In this document: one piece after another, positions 53,447-61,792 of the stretch
How the letters are laid out: each line of letters opens with the position of its first letter
Position numbering within the stretch: position 1 is the stretch's first letter
Assembly (NCBI RefSeq): GCF_900199205.1
Contig: NZ_OBMJ01000001.1
Span: 3,785,001 to 3,849,000, forward strand
DNA length: 64,000 nt
Direction: 5' to 3'
Source: Streptomyces sp. 1331.2
Lineage (GTDB): Bacteria; Actinomycetota; Actinomycetes; Streptomycetales; Streptomycetaceae
Notes under the pieces: generated by a model
The model's database searches: none
What the model was told of the DNA's origin: nothing
What the model saw: only the letters and a program-made list of their open reading frames with translations
Translations under genes and position numbers: made by a program

Positions 53447-53725
53447 GTCACCCCTCCCAAAGTCGTCAACGGCGGGCCCTGCGGATCGGGGGTCGCGGCT
53501 GGTCGATCACCTCGCCATGTCCGGCAAAACCGGTCATAGCATCACAAGGTGGGCGCAGGTCGGGCAAGCACCCGGTGGAGGTGTGTTGGTGGGCCGTTCA
53601 ACCTTCGCCCGGTGCTCCGGCGAGGCGCCGCAAGGGTCGTTCCGGGGCAGAACGAGGCGCCCCGTCCGGAGGTCGGAGGGGGCGCCGCGGTCCGTCCGGG
53701 CGAAGGAGCCGGGACGGGAGGGGGA

Positions 53726-54019
53726 TCAGACCTCGATGTCGGCGATCACCCAGGTCGCGAACTCGCGCCACTGGCCGGCGGCGGCCTGGTGGGCCGGGTG
53801 GGTCAGGTAGGCCTGGAGCGCGTCGCGGTCCTCGACCAGGCTGTTGATCGCATAGTCGTACGCGATGTCGCGCTCGGTGGTGTTCCAGCCGCACTCCCAC
53901 TCGCGCAGTTCGGGGATCACCGCGCCGAGCTCGGCGAACGCCTTGGCGCCGGCGAGGGCGCGCTCGTCGTCCTTGCCGACGCCATCGTTGAGCTTGAACA
54001 GGACCAGGTGCCGGATCAC
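53726..54019 (-). CDS. Dabb-family (stress-responsive alpha/beta barrel) protein
   Basis: GTG 54019 (VIRHLVLFKLNDG) follows GAGGAG, giving 97 residues. The single Dabb domain is typical: IRHLVLFKL at the start, ELREWECGWNTTERDIAYDY in the middle and LQAYLTHPAHQAAAGQWREF at the end. These small proteins dimerise into an alpha/beta barrel. Some are monooxygenases or cyclases, while others have no known substrate. Nothing nearby fixes its role. It is followed after 146 bp by the SigF gene region, read in the same direction. Confidence 0.88.
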   Translation of the reverse strand: MIRHLVLFKLNDGVGKDDERALAGAKAFAELGAVIPELREWECGWNTTERDIAYDYAINSLVEDRDALQAYLTHPAHQAAAGQWREFATWVIADIEV

Positions 54020-54167
54020 GATTGCCGCTCCTCGCGGACGGGGGTAGAGGGTCCTGCCCACCGTAGCCGGTGCGCCGGGCCGGCCGAACGGCCGTCCACC
54101 ACCCGGGCGGGGCCCGCGGGCCGGGGCGGGACTGTTCGAGCCGGCCGCCGGACCGGCCTGAGCCGGA

Positions 54168-54332
54168 CTACTTGATCAGCCCGGTCATGAAGGTGCCGAC
54201 TGCCCTGGCCGCGTTCGAGATGCCCTCGAACCCCAGTTGGACGAGCTGGGCGGACCGGGCCGGTGAGGTGATGATCGAGTAGAGCACGAAGATGAGCAGG
54301 AGGACTGCGCCGATCTTCTTCGCCTGCGCCAT
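54168..54332 (-). CDS. Small membrane protein (54 aa), unknown function
   Basis: ATG 54332 is preceded by GGAGGAAGGT at good spacing, and the frame closes with TAG at 54168. The protein reads MAQAKKIGAVLLLIFVLYSI at its start. It has a short positive N-terminus and one transmembrane helix (about 8-22), followed by an amphipathic stretch ending GTFMTGLIK. The strong ribosome site, clean start and third-position GC support it as a real gene. It has no cysteine and no recognisable motif. A role as a small regulatory or stress membrane peptide is possible but unproven. Confidence 0.75.
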   Translation of the reverse strand: MAQAKKIGAVLLLIFVLYSIITSPARSAQLVQLGFEGISNAARAVGTFMTGLIK

Positions 54333-54787
54333 CGGGTGACCTTCCTCCCAGCGGTGGGCCGCCGTCGTCCGGACCCCGAGCGGCCTGCAGGGGGCAGCTT
54401 ATCCACCCGGACGGGCTATCAAGTGTGCGACGCGTTCGGCCGCCGGGACGAAGGTCCCCGCGAGTGGGGCCTTTCTCCGGGTGCCCGGCCGCGGGCCGGG
54501 CGGCAGGATGGATGACGTACCGAGGGATCTGGCAGGAATCCCCGGTGCGTGGATCCGGAGCTCCCCGCTGTGGGACCGGCCACCGCGGCTTCCCCCCGAC
54601 GCGGTGCCGGTTGTGGGACCTCCGCCGGGGGAGCGGTCAGTCCCCCCGAGCCGCTCCCCCCTCCAGGCTCCGTACGGACCGGGCGTCGGTGGTCATCGGC
54701 CCGGGGTACGGAGCCGTTCCGCGTTCGAGGGTGCGCGGGAAAACGCCGAGGGCCCGTCCGGATCGGACGGGCCCTCGGGCTTGCTGG
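54333..54787. other. 455-bp region without a supported protein gene
   Basis: Between the small membrane protein and tRNA-Ser(CGA). The left part probably holds the small gene's promoter, with TTATCCACCC near 54399. The right end holds the tRNA terminator at 54747-54777. Open frames here are shadows with weak codon bias. Confidence 0.5.
54747..54777 (-). terminator. Terminator hairpin after tRNA-Ser(CGA)
   Basis: A perfect 14-bp stem (CGAGGGCCCGTCCG and its complement) with a 3-base loop lies 10 bases past the tRNA 3' end. CGTTTTCCCGC follows on the minus strand. Confidence 0.87.
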
Positions 54788-54874
54788 CGGTAGCGGTGGG
54801 ATTCGAACCCACGGTGGAGTTGCCCCCACACACGCTTTCGAGGCGTGCTCCTTTGGCCGCTCGGACACGCTACC
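54788..54874 (-). tRNA. tRNA-Ser (anticodon CGA)
   Basis: On the minus strand the acceptor is GGTAGCG/CGCTACC with G discriminator. The anticodon arm CACGC-CTCGAAA-GCGTG gives CGA. A long variable arm follows, and the T-arm is GTGGGTTCGAATCCCAC. It decodes UCG, a preferred serine codon in this GC-rich genome. Confidence 0.95.
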
Positions 54875-54942
54875 GAGGGGAACTCTACCGGACGGGTGGC
54901 GCGGGAACGAAATCCGTATCGGGGTGACCGTCCGTGAGGAGA

Positions 54943-55521
54943 TCAGCGGTGGGTGTCGAAGAAGGCCCGCAGCTGTTCGCCGCACTCCTCGGCGAGGACG
55001 CCCCAGATCACCTCGGGACGGTGGTTGAGCCGGCGGTCGCGCATCACGTCGAAGAGCGAGCCGGCCGCGCCGGCCTTCTCGTCGAGGGCGCCGTAGACCA
55101 CCCGGTCGATCCGGGAGAGCACGATGGCGCCGGCGCACATCGTGCAGGGCTCCAGCGTGACGACCAGCGTGCAGCCGGAGAGCCGCCACTCGCCCTCCCG
55201 TCGCCCACCGCCACCCTTGGCCGACGCGCTGCGCGCGGCACCTCTCAAATTCTCGGCGGCCTGCCGGATCGCGACCACCTCGGCGTGCGCGGTCGGGTCG
55301 CCGACCGCCTCGCGCTCGTTGTGGCCGCGTCCGATCACCTCGCCGTCGGGGCCCAGGACCAGCGCTCCGACCGGGACGTCCCCGGTGGCCGGCGCCAGGG
55401 CGGCCTCGGCCATGGCGAGGCGCATCGGCGCCGACCAGCGGTCGCGGACCGGGTCGGGGCGGACGGGGGCGGGCAGCGGCGGGACGTACAGGACGGGCTG
55501 CGTGGTGGATGCGGACTGCAT
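54943..55521 (-). CDS. tadA: tRNA-specific adenosine(34) deaminase TadA
   Basis: This 192-residue zinc deaminase converts A34 to inosine in tRNA-Arg(ACG). The active site is canonical: DPTAHAEVVAIRQAA gives the zinc His and proton-shuttle Glu, and LVVTLEPCTMCAGAIVLSRI gives the two zinc Cys. VPVGALVLGPDGEVIGRGHN and FDVMRDRRLNHRPEVIWGVL are also typical. An N-terminal extension of about 32 residues and a Gly/Arg-rich insertion (SASAKGGGGRREGE) are longer than in most bacteria. The start could be at the internal MRLAMAEAAL, but the longer form is kept. Its tRNA substrates are encoded at 32412-32594. Confidence 0.94.
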   Translation of the reverse strand: MQSASTTQPVLYVPPLPAPVRPDPVRDRWSAPMRLAMAEAALAPATGDVPVGALVLGPDGEVIGRGHNEREAVGDPTAHAEVVAIRQAAENLRGAARSASAKGGGGRREGEWRLSGCTLVVTLEPCTMCAGAIVLSRIDRVVYGALDEKAGAAGSLFDVMRDRRLNHRPEVIWGVLAEECGEQLRAFFDTHR

Positions 55522-55547
55522 GGCATCCAGTGTCGGGCATCCGCCCG

Positions 55548-56084
55548 CTACCGGACGGCCTCCAGGACCTCGCCGCAGCCCAGGGCCTCGGCGATCTCCT
55601 CCAGGGCGTCGCCCGGCACCGCGCCCTCGCCGCTGAGGGCGAGCAGGGCGTCGGAGGCCAGGCCGAACTCGGTGAGCAGGTGGGAGTCGCCGAGCGGGCC
55701 GACCGGGACGCCGCCGTGGCCGTCGGCGTCCTCCTCGTCCTGCTCCTCGGCCTCCTCGCTGTCCTCCAGCAGGTGGTCGAGGTCGCCGAACTCGCTCTCG
55801 CCGGCCTGGTCGACCAGCTCGTCGGTGAGGACGGAGCCGTAGGAGCTGCGGGCGGCCGCGGCACCGTCCGACACGAAGATGCGCGGGTCGTCCTCACCGT
55901 CCACGCGGACGATGGCGAACCAGGCGTCCTCCTGTTCGATGAAGATCAGGACGCTGTCGTCGTCCTGGGTGGAGTCGCGGGCCAGGTCGGCCAGATCGGC
56001 CAGGGTTTCGACGTCGTCGAGCTCCGTCTCGCTCACATCCCACCCGTCCTCGGTGCGAGCAAGCACTGCAGCGAAGTACGCCAC
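55548..56084 (-). CDS. tRNA adenosine deaminase-associated protein
   Basis: GTG 56084 (VAYFAAVLARTEDGW) follows TTGGGAG at 8-base spacing and matches the usual start of the family. ATG 56105 would add seven residues. The protein has 178 residues and is strikingly acidic: TELDDVETLADLADLARDST, DDDSVLIFIEQEDAWFAIVR and a central run EEAEEQDEEDADG. It is conserved immediately upstream of tadA in actinobacteria, hence the name. No motif gives a biochemical role. It is separated from tadA by 26 bp and is almost certainly in the same operon. Confidence 0.85.
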   Translation of the reverse strand: MAYFAAVLARTEDGWDVSETELDDVETLADLADLARDSTQDDDSVLIFIEQEDAWFAIVRVDGEDDPRIFVSDGAAAARSSYGSVLTDELVDQAGESEFGDLDHLLEDSEEAEEQDEEDADGHGGVPVGPLGDSHLLTEFGLASDALLALSGEGAVPGDALEEIAEALGCGEVLEAVR

Positions 56085-56366
56085 CAGGGACACTCCCAAG
56101 ATCATCGGTCTCGGCTGTCGGCGCGCTCGGGCAATGCGGAAAACTGGCCGCCCCCGCGCCAGAGGCGGTCCGCTGTTCGGACCGTCCCATCGGAATCGTG
56201 ACAGAAAGGCCGCGCTCGCGGGGGGTGTTCGGCAGCGCGTCTTTGCAGGTCGTGTCGGAAGGACCGGGAGGTCGGGGGCGTGCCCGTGTCCGGGCCGTCC
56301 GAAGCCGGTCGAAATTTGCTCCGAACGCCCGTCGGGGCCGTTTTCGGGCCCCGACCGGATGCCGTT

Positions 56367-56603
56367 TCAGATCCGGAAGGTCCGCATCCGCATCGCCTCG
56401 CGCATCCGCCGCTCCTTGGTCCGCCGGGGCTGGACCCGCTCCCGCAGCTCGCGGGCCTCGGTGAGCTCGCGCAGGAAGACGGCCCGCCGCTTGCGGCGCT
56501 CCGCCTCGGTCTCCGGGTGGTCGGGCGGAGGGCCCGCTCCGCCGACGGGCTCGTCCGCCGAGCCGCCCCCGGCCTTCGGGTTGCTCGTCATAAGACGTGA
56601 CAT
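56367..56603 (-). CDS. Small basic hypothetical protein (78 aa)
   Basis: ATG 56603 gives MSRLMTSNPKAGGGSADEPV, and ATG 56591 is an equally possible start four residues later. After a Gly/Pro-rich stretch the C-terminal half is a strongly basic helix: ETEAERRKRRAVFLRELTEA, RELRERVQPRRTKERRMREA, MRMRTFRI. It is cytosolic and probably nucleic-acid or ribosome associated by charge alone. I do not recognise a named family. It is a single gene divergent from upp, and there is no strong ribosome site before either start. Confidence 0.6.
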   Translation of the reverse strand: MSRLMTSNPKAGGGSADEPVGGAGPPPDHPETEAERRKRRAVFLRELTEARELRERVQPRRTKERRMREAMRMRTFRI

Positions 56604-56754
56604 TCCCAGAACCGTCCGGTTGATACCACAGGAGGCGCTTCCGTCCGGACATTCATGGTGTGTCACGGCGTGTCACGGTGGCGTCACCCGGTCCGGGGCG
56701 CAGGTCGGGCACGGCGTGTCGTACACCCGTCCAGACCCGGGCTAACCTCGGTAC

Positions 56755-57390
56755 ATGCGTCTCCACGTCGTCGACCACCCCCTGGTCGCCCACAAGCTCT
56801 CCACCCTGCGCGACGAGCGCACCGACTCGCCGACCTTCCGTCGCCTGACCGACGAGCTGGTGACCCTCCTCGCCTACGAGGCCACCCGGGACGTCCGCAC
56901 CGACGAGGTGGAGATCACCACGCCCGTGGCGGTCACGCTCGGTACCCGGCTCAGCTACCCGCGCCCGCTGGTGGTGCCGATCCTGCGGGCCGGGCTCGGC
57001 ATGCTGGACGGGATGACCCGCCTGCTGCCGACCGCCGAGGTCGGCTTCCTCGGGATGGTGCGCAACGAGGAGACCCTGGAGGCCTCCACGTACGCCACCC
57101 GGATGCCGGACGACCTCTCCGGCCGCCAGGTCTACGTGCTCGACCCGATGCTGGCCACCGGCGGCACGCTGGTCGCCGCGATCAGGATGCTGATCGAGCG
57201 CGGTGCCACCGACGTCACCGCCGTGGTGCTGCTGGCCGCCCCCGAGGGCGTCGAGGTGATGCACCGGGAGCTGGCGGGCCTGCCGGTCACCGTGGTCACC
57301 GCCGCCCTGGACGAGCGGCTCAACGAGAACGGCTACATCGTCCCCGGCCTCGGCGACGCCGGTGACCGGCTGTACGGGACCGCGGGCTGA
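56755..57390 (+). CDS. upp: Uracil phosphoribosyltransferase
   Basis: This 211-residue pyrimidine-salvage enzyme forms UMP from uracil and PRPP. The N-terminal [20 protein letters not shown] is the family start. [51 protein letters not shown] (PRPP loop) and [19 protein letters not shown] (uracil-binding end) follow. The length is exactly that of bacterial Upp. No ribosome site precedes the ATG, while TAACCT lies 7 bases before it. A leaderless transcript is therefore plausible. It is a single gene with a very strong hairpin terminator after it. Confidence 0.96.
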   Translation: MRLHVVDHPLVAHKLSTLRDERTDSPTFRRLTDELVTLLAYEATRDVRTDEVEITTPVAVTLGTRLSYPRPLVVPILRAGLGMLDGMTRLLPTAEVGFLGMVRNEETLEASTYATRMPDDLSGRQVYVLDPMLATGGTLVAAIRMLIERGATDVTAVVLLAAPEGVEVMHRELAGLPVTVVTAALDERLNENGYIVPGLGDAGDRLYGTAG

Positions 57391-57401
57391 GCCTCGGCAG
57401 T

Positions 57402-57450
57402 CAACGACGAAGGACCCTCCGGCACGGTGCCGGAGGGTCCTTCGTCGTTG
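57402..57450. terminator. Bidirectional terminator with a 23-bp perfect stem
   Basis: CAACGACGAAGGACCCTCCG and three further bases pair perfectly with the downstream strand around a CGG loop. It lies between the convergent upp and LytR_C genes and is the longest perfect hairpin noticed in the window. Confidence 0.93.
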
Positions 57451-57472
57451 GTTCCGTCGTCGCTACCGGGTG

Positions 57473-58171
57473 TCAGCAGCTGCCGGGGGCGGTCGGGGTG
57501 GGGGAGGGCTTGGTGGCCAGGGCGAGGGCGGCGGCCGCCTGGGTCTCGTCCAGCAGGGCGTTGTAGCTGTCGCCGATCACGAAGTCCACGCTGGCGTCGG
57601 TGCGGGCGTCGGCGGTGACGGCGGCCCCGGCGATCTGCGAGCCGACCAGGGTGCCGGCCCCGGCGCCCGCCGGGCCGGCGATCACCTGGGCGGTGCCGGG
57701 CACCTTCTTGTCCAGTTCGGCCGGGGCGTTGCCGACCTTGCCGATGGTGAAGCCGCGCTTCTTCAGCTCCTCGGCGGTCCGCCCGGCCAGGCCGGCCTTG
57801 GTGGTGGCGTTGTAGACGTTCACGGTGATCGTGGCGGGCTGAGGGATGGCGTGCGGGTCGCCCTGGGCGGCGGCGGGTGCGCCGGAGGCGGCCGGGGCGC
57901 CCGGGGCGCCCGGGGTGGCGCCGCCGGTCGGGGCGGCCAGCGGCTTGCCGGACGGGGCCGCGCAGGCCTGGGCGGAGGCGTTCTTGTTCCGGCCCGTGAA
58001 GATGTCGTACAGCTGCACGCCGCCGAGGGCGACCAGGGCCAGGGCGAGCAGACCGGCGAGCGCGGCGATCACCTTGCGGCTCCGCTTCGGGGGCCGGCCC
58101 AGGCGCGGGTAGGAGTTGCCGGTGATGCGGTACTGCTTCCCCTTGAGGCCTTGGGGAGTCAACATGCTCAT
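57473..58171 (-). CDS. LytR C-terminal-domain membrane protein
   Basis: This protein has 232 residues. A cytosolic N-terminus (MSMLTPQGLKGKQYRITGNS) is followed by a basic stretch (RPPKRSRK) and a transmembrane helix at about 34-53 (VIAALAGLLALALVALGGVQ). A Pro/Ala-rich linker leads to a LytR_C domain (about 110-200): ATITVNVYNATTKAGLAGRT, AEELKKRGFTIGKVGNAP. A C-terminal Cys ends the chain. LytR_C domains usually flank LCP phosphotransferases that attach polymers to peptidoglycan; here the domain stands alone outside the membrane. ATG 58171 follows GGGGGAGAC. A second ATG two codons later is possible. Confidence 0.87.
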   Translation of the reverse strand: MSMLTPQGLKGKQYRITGNSYPRLGRPPKRSRKVIAALAGLLALALVALGGVQLYDIFTGRNKNASAQACAAPSGKPLAAPTGGATPGAPGAPAASGAPAAAQGDPHAIPQPATITVNVYNATTKAGLAGRTAEELKKRGFTIGKVGNAPAELDKKVPGTAQVIAGPAGAGAGTLVGSQIAGAAVTADARTDASVDFVIGDSYNALLDETQAAAALALATKPSPTPTAPGSC

Positions 58172-58320
58172 GGTTTGTCTCCCCCTCGTACCGGGGCGGG
58201 GTCGGGATGACGGGTCGGCCGGGTGCGGGATCCCCGGTGCAGGCGGATCCCCTGGTCGCGGCCGTAGTCAGCAGCGTAGTGCCGTACGGCTGCGAAGGTA
58301 CTAAACGATCATCATCTGGA

Positions 58321-58354
58321 GTACCCCGGTACCCGAACGGGGGTACCGGGGTAC
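58321..58354. promoter_or_regulatory. Perfect 14-bp inverted repeat upstream of the LytR_C gene
   Basis: GTACCCCGGTACCC, a 6-base gap, then GGGTACCGGGGTAC. It lies 150 bp before the LytR_C start and 83 bp after the end of the next gene upstream (58437). No T-run follows, so it could be an operator or a transcription barrier instead of a classic terminator. GGTACC is itself palindromic, giving nested symmetry. Confidence 0.6.
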
Positions 58355-58436
58355 GAGTGGACCGCCCTCCGCCCGGGGGAGAGGGGGCGGTCCGGAAACC
58401 TGGGGCGGGTCCGACGGGCCCTGGGGTGGCGGCCCG

Positions 58437-58733
58437 TCACTCCATTTCGAGGACGCGGGCGTGCAGCACCTGGCGCTGCTGCAGCGCGGCCCGGACGGCC
58501 CGGTGCAGGCCGTCCTCCAGGTAGAGGTCGCCGTGCCACTTCACCACGTGGGCGAAGAGGTCCCCGTAGAAGGTCGAGTCCTCGGCCAGCAGGGTTTCGA
58601 GGTCGAGTTGGCCCTTGGTGGTCACCAGCTGGTCGAGCCGCACCGGACGCGGGGCGACGTCAGCCCACTGTCGGGTGCTCGTCCGGCCGTGATCCGGGTA
58701 CGGCCGCCCATTGCCGATGCGCTTGAAGATCAC
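58437..58733 (-). CDS. Conserved actinobacterial small protein (98 aa), ParB-like DGLHR motif
   Basis: The protein reads MIFKRIGNGRPYPDHGRTST, then WADVAPRPVRLDQLVTTKGQ, TFYGDLFAHVVKWHGDLYLE, DGLHRAVRAALQQRQVLHAR. The DGLHR in front of a helix is like the phosphate/nucleotide-binding motif of ParB/sulfiredoxin-fold proteins (DGxHR). I recall this family being labelled a VapB-type antitoxin in actinomycete genomes, but no toxin gene is adjacent and it has no DNA-binding AbrB-like start. That label looks doubtful. It is cytosolic. It is divergent from the HerA-like ATPase gene. Confidence 0.75.
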   Translation of the reverse strand: MIFKRIGNGRPYPDHGRTSTRQWADVAPRPVRLDQLVTTKGQLDLETLLAEDSTFYGDLFAHVVKWHGDLYLEDGLHRAVRAALQQRQVLHARVLEME

Positions 58734-58880
58734 ACGGAAAGCCTACCGTTTGGGCGGCGGATGGCGCAGCAGCCGCGGCGCCGCCACGCGTGCCGGTGTG
58801 AACTGCGGGTGGCCGAATGCGGCTGTTTGATGGGAAATGTCGCGAACATCGGCCGGTGCCGAGCGGGCTCCGGTTCCGAT

Positions 58881-58930
58881 GTCGAAGTGTTCCGAAGCGT
58901 TCCGAAGCGTGCTGAAGAGTTCCGAAGCGC
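58881..58930 (+). repeat. Five in-phase decamer repeats (TCCGAAGCGT type) upstream of the HerA-like gene
   Basis: Units in exact 10-bp register are GTCGAAGTGT, TCCGAAGCGT (twice), GCTGAAGAGT and TCCGAAGCGC. All share the GAAG core. They end 26 bp before the ATG at 58957, and the helical phasing puts every core on the same face of the DNA. Confidence 0.8.
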
Positions 58931-58956
58931 TCTGATCCGTCCGGGAGTGTGCACCG

Positions 58957-60513
58957 ATGTCCTCCGCCCCCACCCCTGCGGCCGTCCGGGAGATCGCCGA
59001 CGGGTACGCCTTCACCGGGCCCGCCCTCGACCTCGGCGCGGTGCTGCTCGACGGCACCGCGTACCCGGACGCCCCGGTGCGCATCCCGCTGGGCGTGCTG
59101 AACCGGCACGGCCTGGTCGCCGGGGCCACCGGCACCGGCAAGACCAAGACCCTCCAGCTGATCGCCGAACAGCTCTCCGGGCAGGGCGTGCCCGTGTTCC
59201 TGGCCGACATCAAGGGGGACGTCTCCGGCGTCGCCGCGCCCGGCGTGCCGAGCGAGCGCACCGGCGCCCGGGCCGCCGAGGTGGGGCAGCAGTGGGCGCC
59301 GCAGGGCTGCCCGGCCGAGTTCTACGCGCTCGGCGGGCAGGGCGCAGGCATCCCGATCCGGGCCACCGTCACCAGCTTCGGGCCGCTGCTGCTGGCCAAG
59401 GTGCTCGACCTGAACGAGACCCAGGAGTCCTCGCTCAGCCTGGTGTTCCACTACGCCGACAGCAAGGGCCTGGAGCTCTACGACCTCAAGGACCTCACCG
59501 CGGTGATCGCCTTCCTCGCCTCGCCCGAGGGCAAGGAGGAGCTGCGGACCATCGGCGGCCTCTCGGCGGCCACCGCCGGGGTCATCCTGCGGGCGCTCAC
59601 CGTGCTGGAGAACGAGGGCGCCGGGGCGTTCTTCGGCGAGCCCGAGTTCGACACCGCCGAACTGCTGCGGACCACCCCGGACGGCCGGGGCGTGGTCTCG
59701 GTGCTGGAGCTGCCCGCCGTCCAGGACCGGCCGCGGCTGTTCTCCACCTTCCTGATGTGGCTGCTCGCCGACCTCTACCAGGAGCTGCCCGAGGTCGGCG
59801 ACCCCGACAAGCCCAAGCTGGTGTTCTTCTTCGACGAGGCGCACCTGCTGTTCAAGGGCGCCTCCAAGGCCTTCCTGGAGGCGATCACCCAGACCGTGCG
59901 GCTGATCCGGTCCAAGGGTGTCGGCATCTTCTTCGTGACCCAGACCCCGCGGGACGTCCCGTCCGACGTGCTGGCGCAGTTGGGCAACCGGGTGCAGCAC
60001 GCGCTGCGGGCCTTCACCCCGGACGACGCCAAGGCGCTCAAGGCCACCGTCTCCACCTTCCCGCGCTCCTCGTACGACCTCGGCGCGGTGCTGACCTCGC
60101 TCGGCACCGGGGAGGCGGTGGTGACCGTCCTGTCCGAGAAGGGTGCGCCGACGCCCGTCGCGGCGACCAGGCTGCGGGCGCCGCAGTCGCTGATGGGGCC
60201 GGTCGGGGACGGGGAGCTGCGGGCGGCCGTGGACGCCTCGCCGCTGACGGCGCGCTACCGGGACGCGATCGACCGCGAGTCGGCGTACGAGAAGCTCGCC
60301 GCGCGGGCGCCCCGGCCGGAGGCGGCGTCGGCGGAGCCCGAGCAGTCCGGACCCGAGACGCGTGAGGCTCCGCGCCAGAAGGAGGGCGTGGGCGGGCTGC
60401 TCGGATCGCTGCTGGGCAATCCGACGGTGAAGTCCTTCGCGCGCTCGGCCGGGCGGCAGCTCGGGCAGGAGATCTCGCGCAGCCTGTTCGGGACGTCCAA
60501 GCGGCGGCGGTGA
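58957..60513 (+). CDS. HerA-like DUF853 ATPase (helicase HerA domain-containing protein)
   Basis: This 518-residue protein starts with IADGYAFTGPALDLGAVLLD. The Walker A loop is in VAGATGTGKTKTLQLIAEQL, followed by VFLADIKGDVSG. Walker B is KLVFFFDEAHLLFKGASKAF, followed by FFVTQTPRDVPSDVLAQLGN (sensor). The C-terminal about 70 residues are a Glu/Pro linker and a GGLLGSLLGNPTVKSFARSA tail. The family is the bacterial DUF853 branch of FtsK-HerA motor ATPases, with unknown substrate; DNA or protein translocation is possible. There is no nuclease partner (NurA) nearby. It is predicted to be soluble. Confidence 0.92.
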   Translation: MSSAPTPAAVREIADGYAFTGPALDLGAVLLDGTAYPDAPVRIPLGVLNRHGLVAGATGTGKTKTLQLIAEQLSGQGVPVFLADIKGDVSGVAAPGVPSERTGARAAEVGQQWAPQGCPAEFYALGGQGAGIPIRATVTSFGPLLLAKVLDLNETQESSLSLVFHYADSKGLELYDLKDLTAVIAFLASPEGKEELRTIGGLSAATAGVILRALTVLENEGAGAFFGEPEFDTAELLRTTPDGRGVVSVLELPAVQDRPRLFSTFLMWLLADLYQELPEVGDPDKPKLVFFFDEAHLLFKGASKAFLEAITQTVRLIRSKGVGIFFVTQTPRDVPSDVLAQLGNRVQHALRAFTPDDAKALKATVSTFPRSSYDLGAVLTSLGTGEAVVTVLSEKGAPTPVAATRLRAPQSLMGPVGDGELRAAVDASPLTARYRDAIDRESAYEKLAARAPRPEAASAEPEQSGPETREAPRQKEGVGGLLGSLLGNPTVKSFARSAGRQLGQEISRSLFGTSKRRR

Positions 60514-60532
60514 CCGGGCGCCGCCCCGGGGA

Positions 60533-61699
60533 TCAGCCGGCGAGGGCGGTGCCGATCCGGTCCAGGGAGGACAGGCGCATCAGGCCGTAGTGGTAGAACT
60601 CGACCTCGGGGACGCCGAGTTCGCGCAGGGTGGCGATCTTGGCGGCGAGGTTCTGCGGGCCGTCGCAGTCGGCCGACATCGGGCGCAGGATCACCGCCAG
60701 GTCCTGCGGGCGGACGCCGTGGAGAGCGAAGGCTGCGATCTTCTCCCGGACGGCCTCCGGCGTCCTGGCGTAGCCGAGCGTCTCGATCCGGTCGGTGGCC
60801 TTGGCGAGGGCTGGCAGGTCGATGCCGGCGAGCCAGCCCTTGCCGGGGCCCTCGCCGTCCATGAAGGTCAGCCGCATGCCGTGGCGGCGGGCCTGCTCGG
60901 ACAGCTCGGCGGCCAGCGAGGTGACGGTGGCGGCGGAGGCGTCCACGTACGCGGCGAAGGCGCCGTCGGCGAGGGCGCTCAGGTCGGCGGGCTCGGCAGC
61001 GGCGGACTCGTCGGCCAGCCGGCGGCGCAGCTCGGCGCGGACCGCCTCGGCCGCCTCCTCGGCCGGGACGCCGGCGCGGGTGGCGGCGGCGCGGCAGTGC
61101 GGGCAGAAGCAGACGCCGAGCAGGGCCTCGGTGATCGGGCCGAGCTCCTCGAAGTAGCGCTCGTGGTGGTGGCCGTGGCGCAGCCCGTGGAAGTGCAGCG
61201 ACTCGGCGCGGATCGCGTCCACGCCGTACCGGGCCAGCTCGGCGACCAGGGTCAGCGCGTACTCGCGGACCTCCGCGTTCGCCGGGCAGAGCTCGGTGAG
61301 GTGGTGGTCGCCGAAGGCGTTGGCCGGGGCGCAGTCCGGGTGGACGAAGCCGAGCCGGTCGTTGTGGCAGAAGACCGTCCAGGCGTGCAGCTTCAGGCCG
61401 CGGCGGCGGGCCTCCTCGGTGGCCTCGGCGAAGGGGTCGCGGTCGCCGAGGGCGGTGGACGGCGTGGGCACCAGGCGGCGGCCCTGCCAGGCGGCCGGGT
61501 CGGGGCGGAAGTACGCCGCGCCCGGCTCCAGGTGGCGGATCACCCGGCGGGGGTTGTGCGGGAAGACGTCGCGGGCCTCGTGGTAGACCGCGGCGAGGGT
61601 GACGCCGCCGACTCCGGCGCGGTCGGTGAGGTTGCCGAAGAAGGTGTCGGCGCCCTCGTCGAGCAGGTCGGTGGCGAAGGCGAGGACGGACGACTCCAC
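60533..61699 (-). CDS. TIM-barrel-like hypothetical protein with a Cys pair
   Basis: This 388-residue protein has alternating beta/alpha character suggestive of a TIM barrel: VTLAAVYHEARDVFPHNP, LKLHAWTVFCHNDRLGFVHP, LVAELARYGVDAIRAESLHF (an Arg-x-Glu-x-x-His patch), GMRLTFMDGEG and IETLGYARTPEAVR. A CFCPHCRAAATRAG motif in the middle could bind a metal. This layout resembles the uncharacterised putative glycoside hydrolases of actinomycetes, where Asp/Glu at strand ends would be catalytic. I cannot assign a GH family. There is no signal peptide, so the site is cytosolic. It converges on the HerA-like gene with 19 bp between them. Confidence 0.75.
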   Translation of the reverse strand: MESSVLAFATDLLDEGADTFFGNLTDRAGVGGVTLAAVYHEARDVFPHNPRRVIRHLEPGAAYFRPDPAAWQGRRLVPTPSTALGDRDPFAEATEEARRRGLKLHAWTVFCHNDRLGFVHPDCAPANAFGDHHLTELCPANAEVREYALTLVAELARYGVDAIRAESLHFHGLRHGHHHERYFEELGPITEALLGVCFCPHCRAAATRAGVPAEEAAEAVRAELRRRLADESAAAEPADLSALADGAFAAYVDASAATVTSLAAELSEQARRHGMRLTFMDGEGPGKGWLAGIDLPALAKATDRIETLGYARTPEAVREKIAAFALHGVRPQDLAVILRPMSADCDGPQNLAAKIATLRELGVPEVEFYHYGLMRLSSLDRIGTALAG

Positions 61700-61792
61700 G
61701 GTGCGGCTCCGGGGCTGGGGGCAGGTGCGCTGTTCACGCTAGCCGCAGGGGTGGGAATGGTCTATACCTGACGGTCCGGGCGGGCGGCGTGC

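Noticed and set aside
58437-58733. VapB antitoxin of a toxin-antitoxin pair
   Set aside because: No toxin gene is next to it and the protein lacks an antitoxin DNA-binding domain. The DGLHR motif points to another fold.
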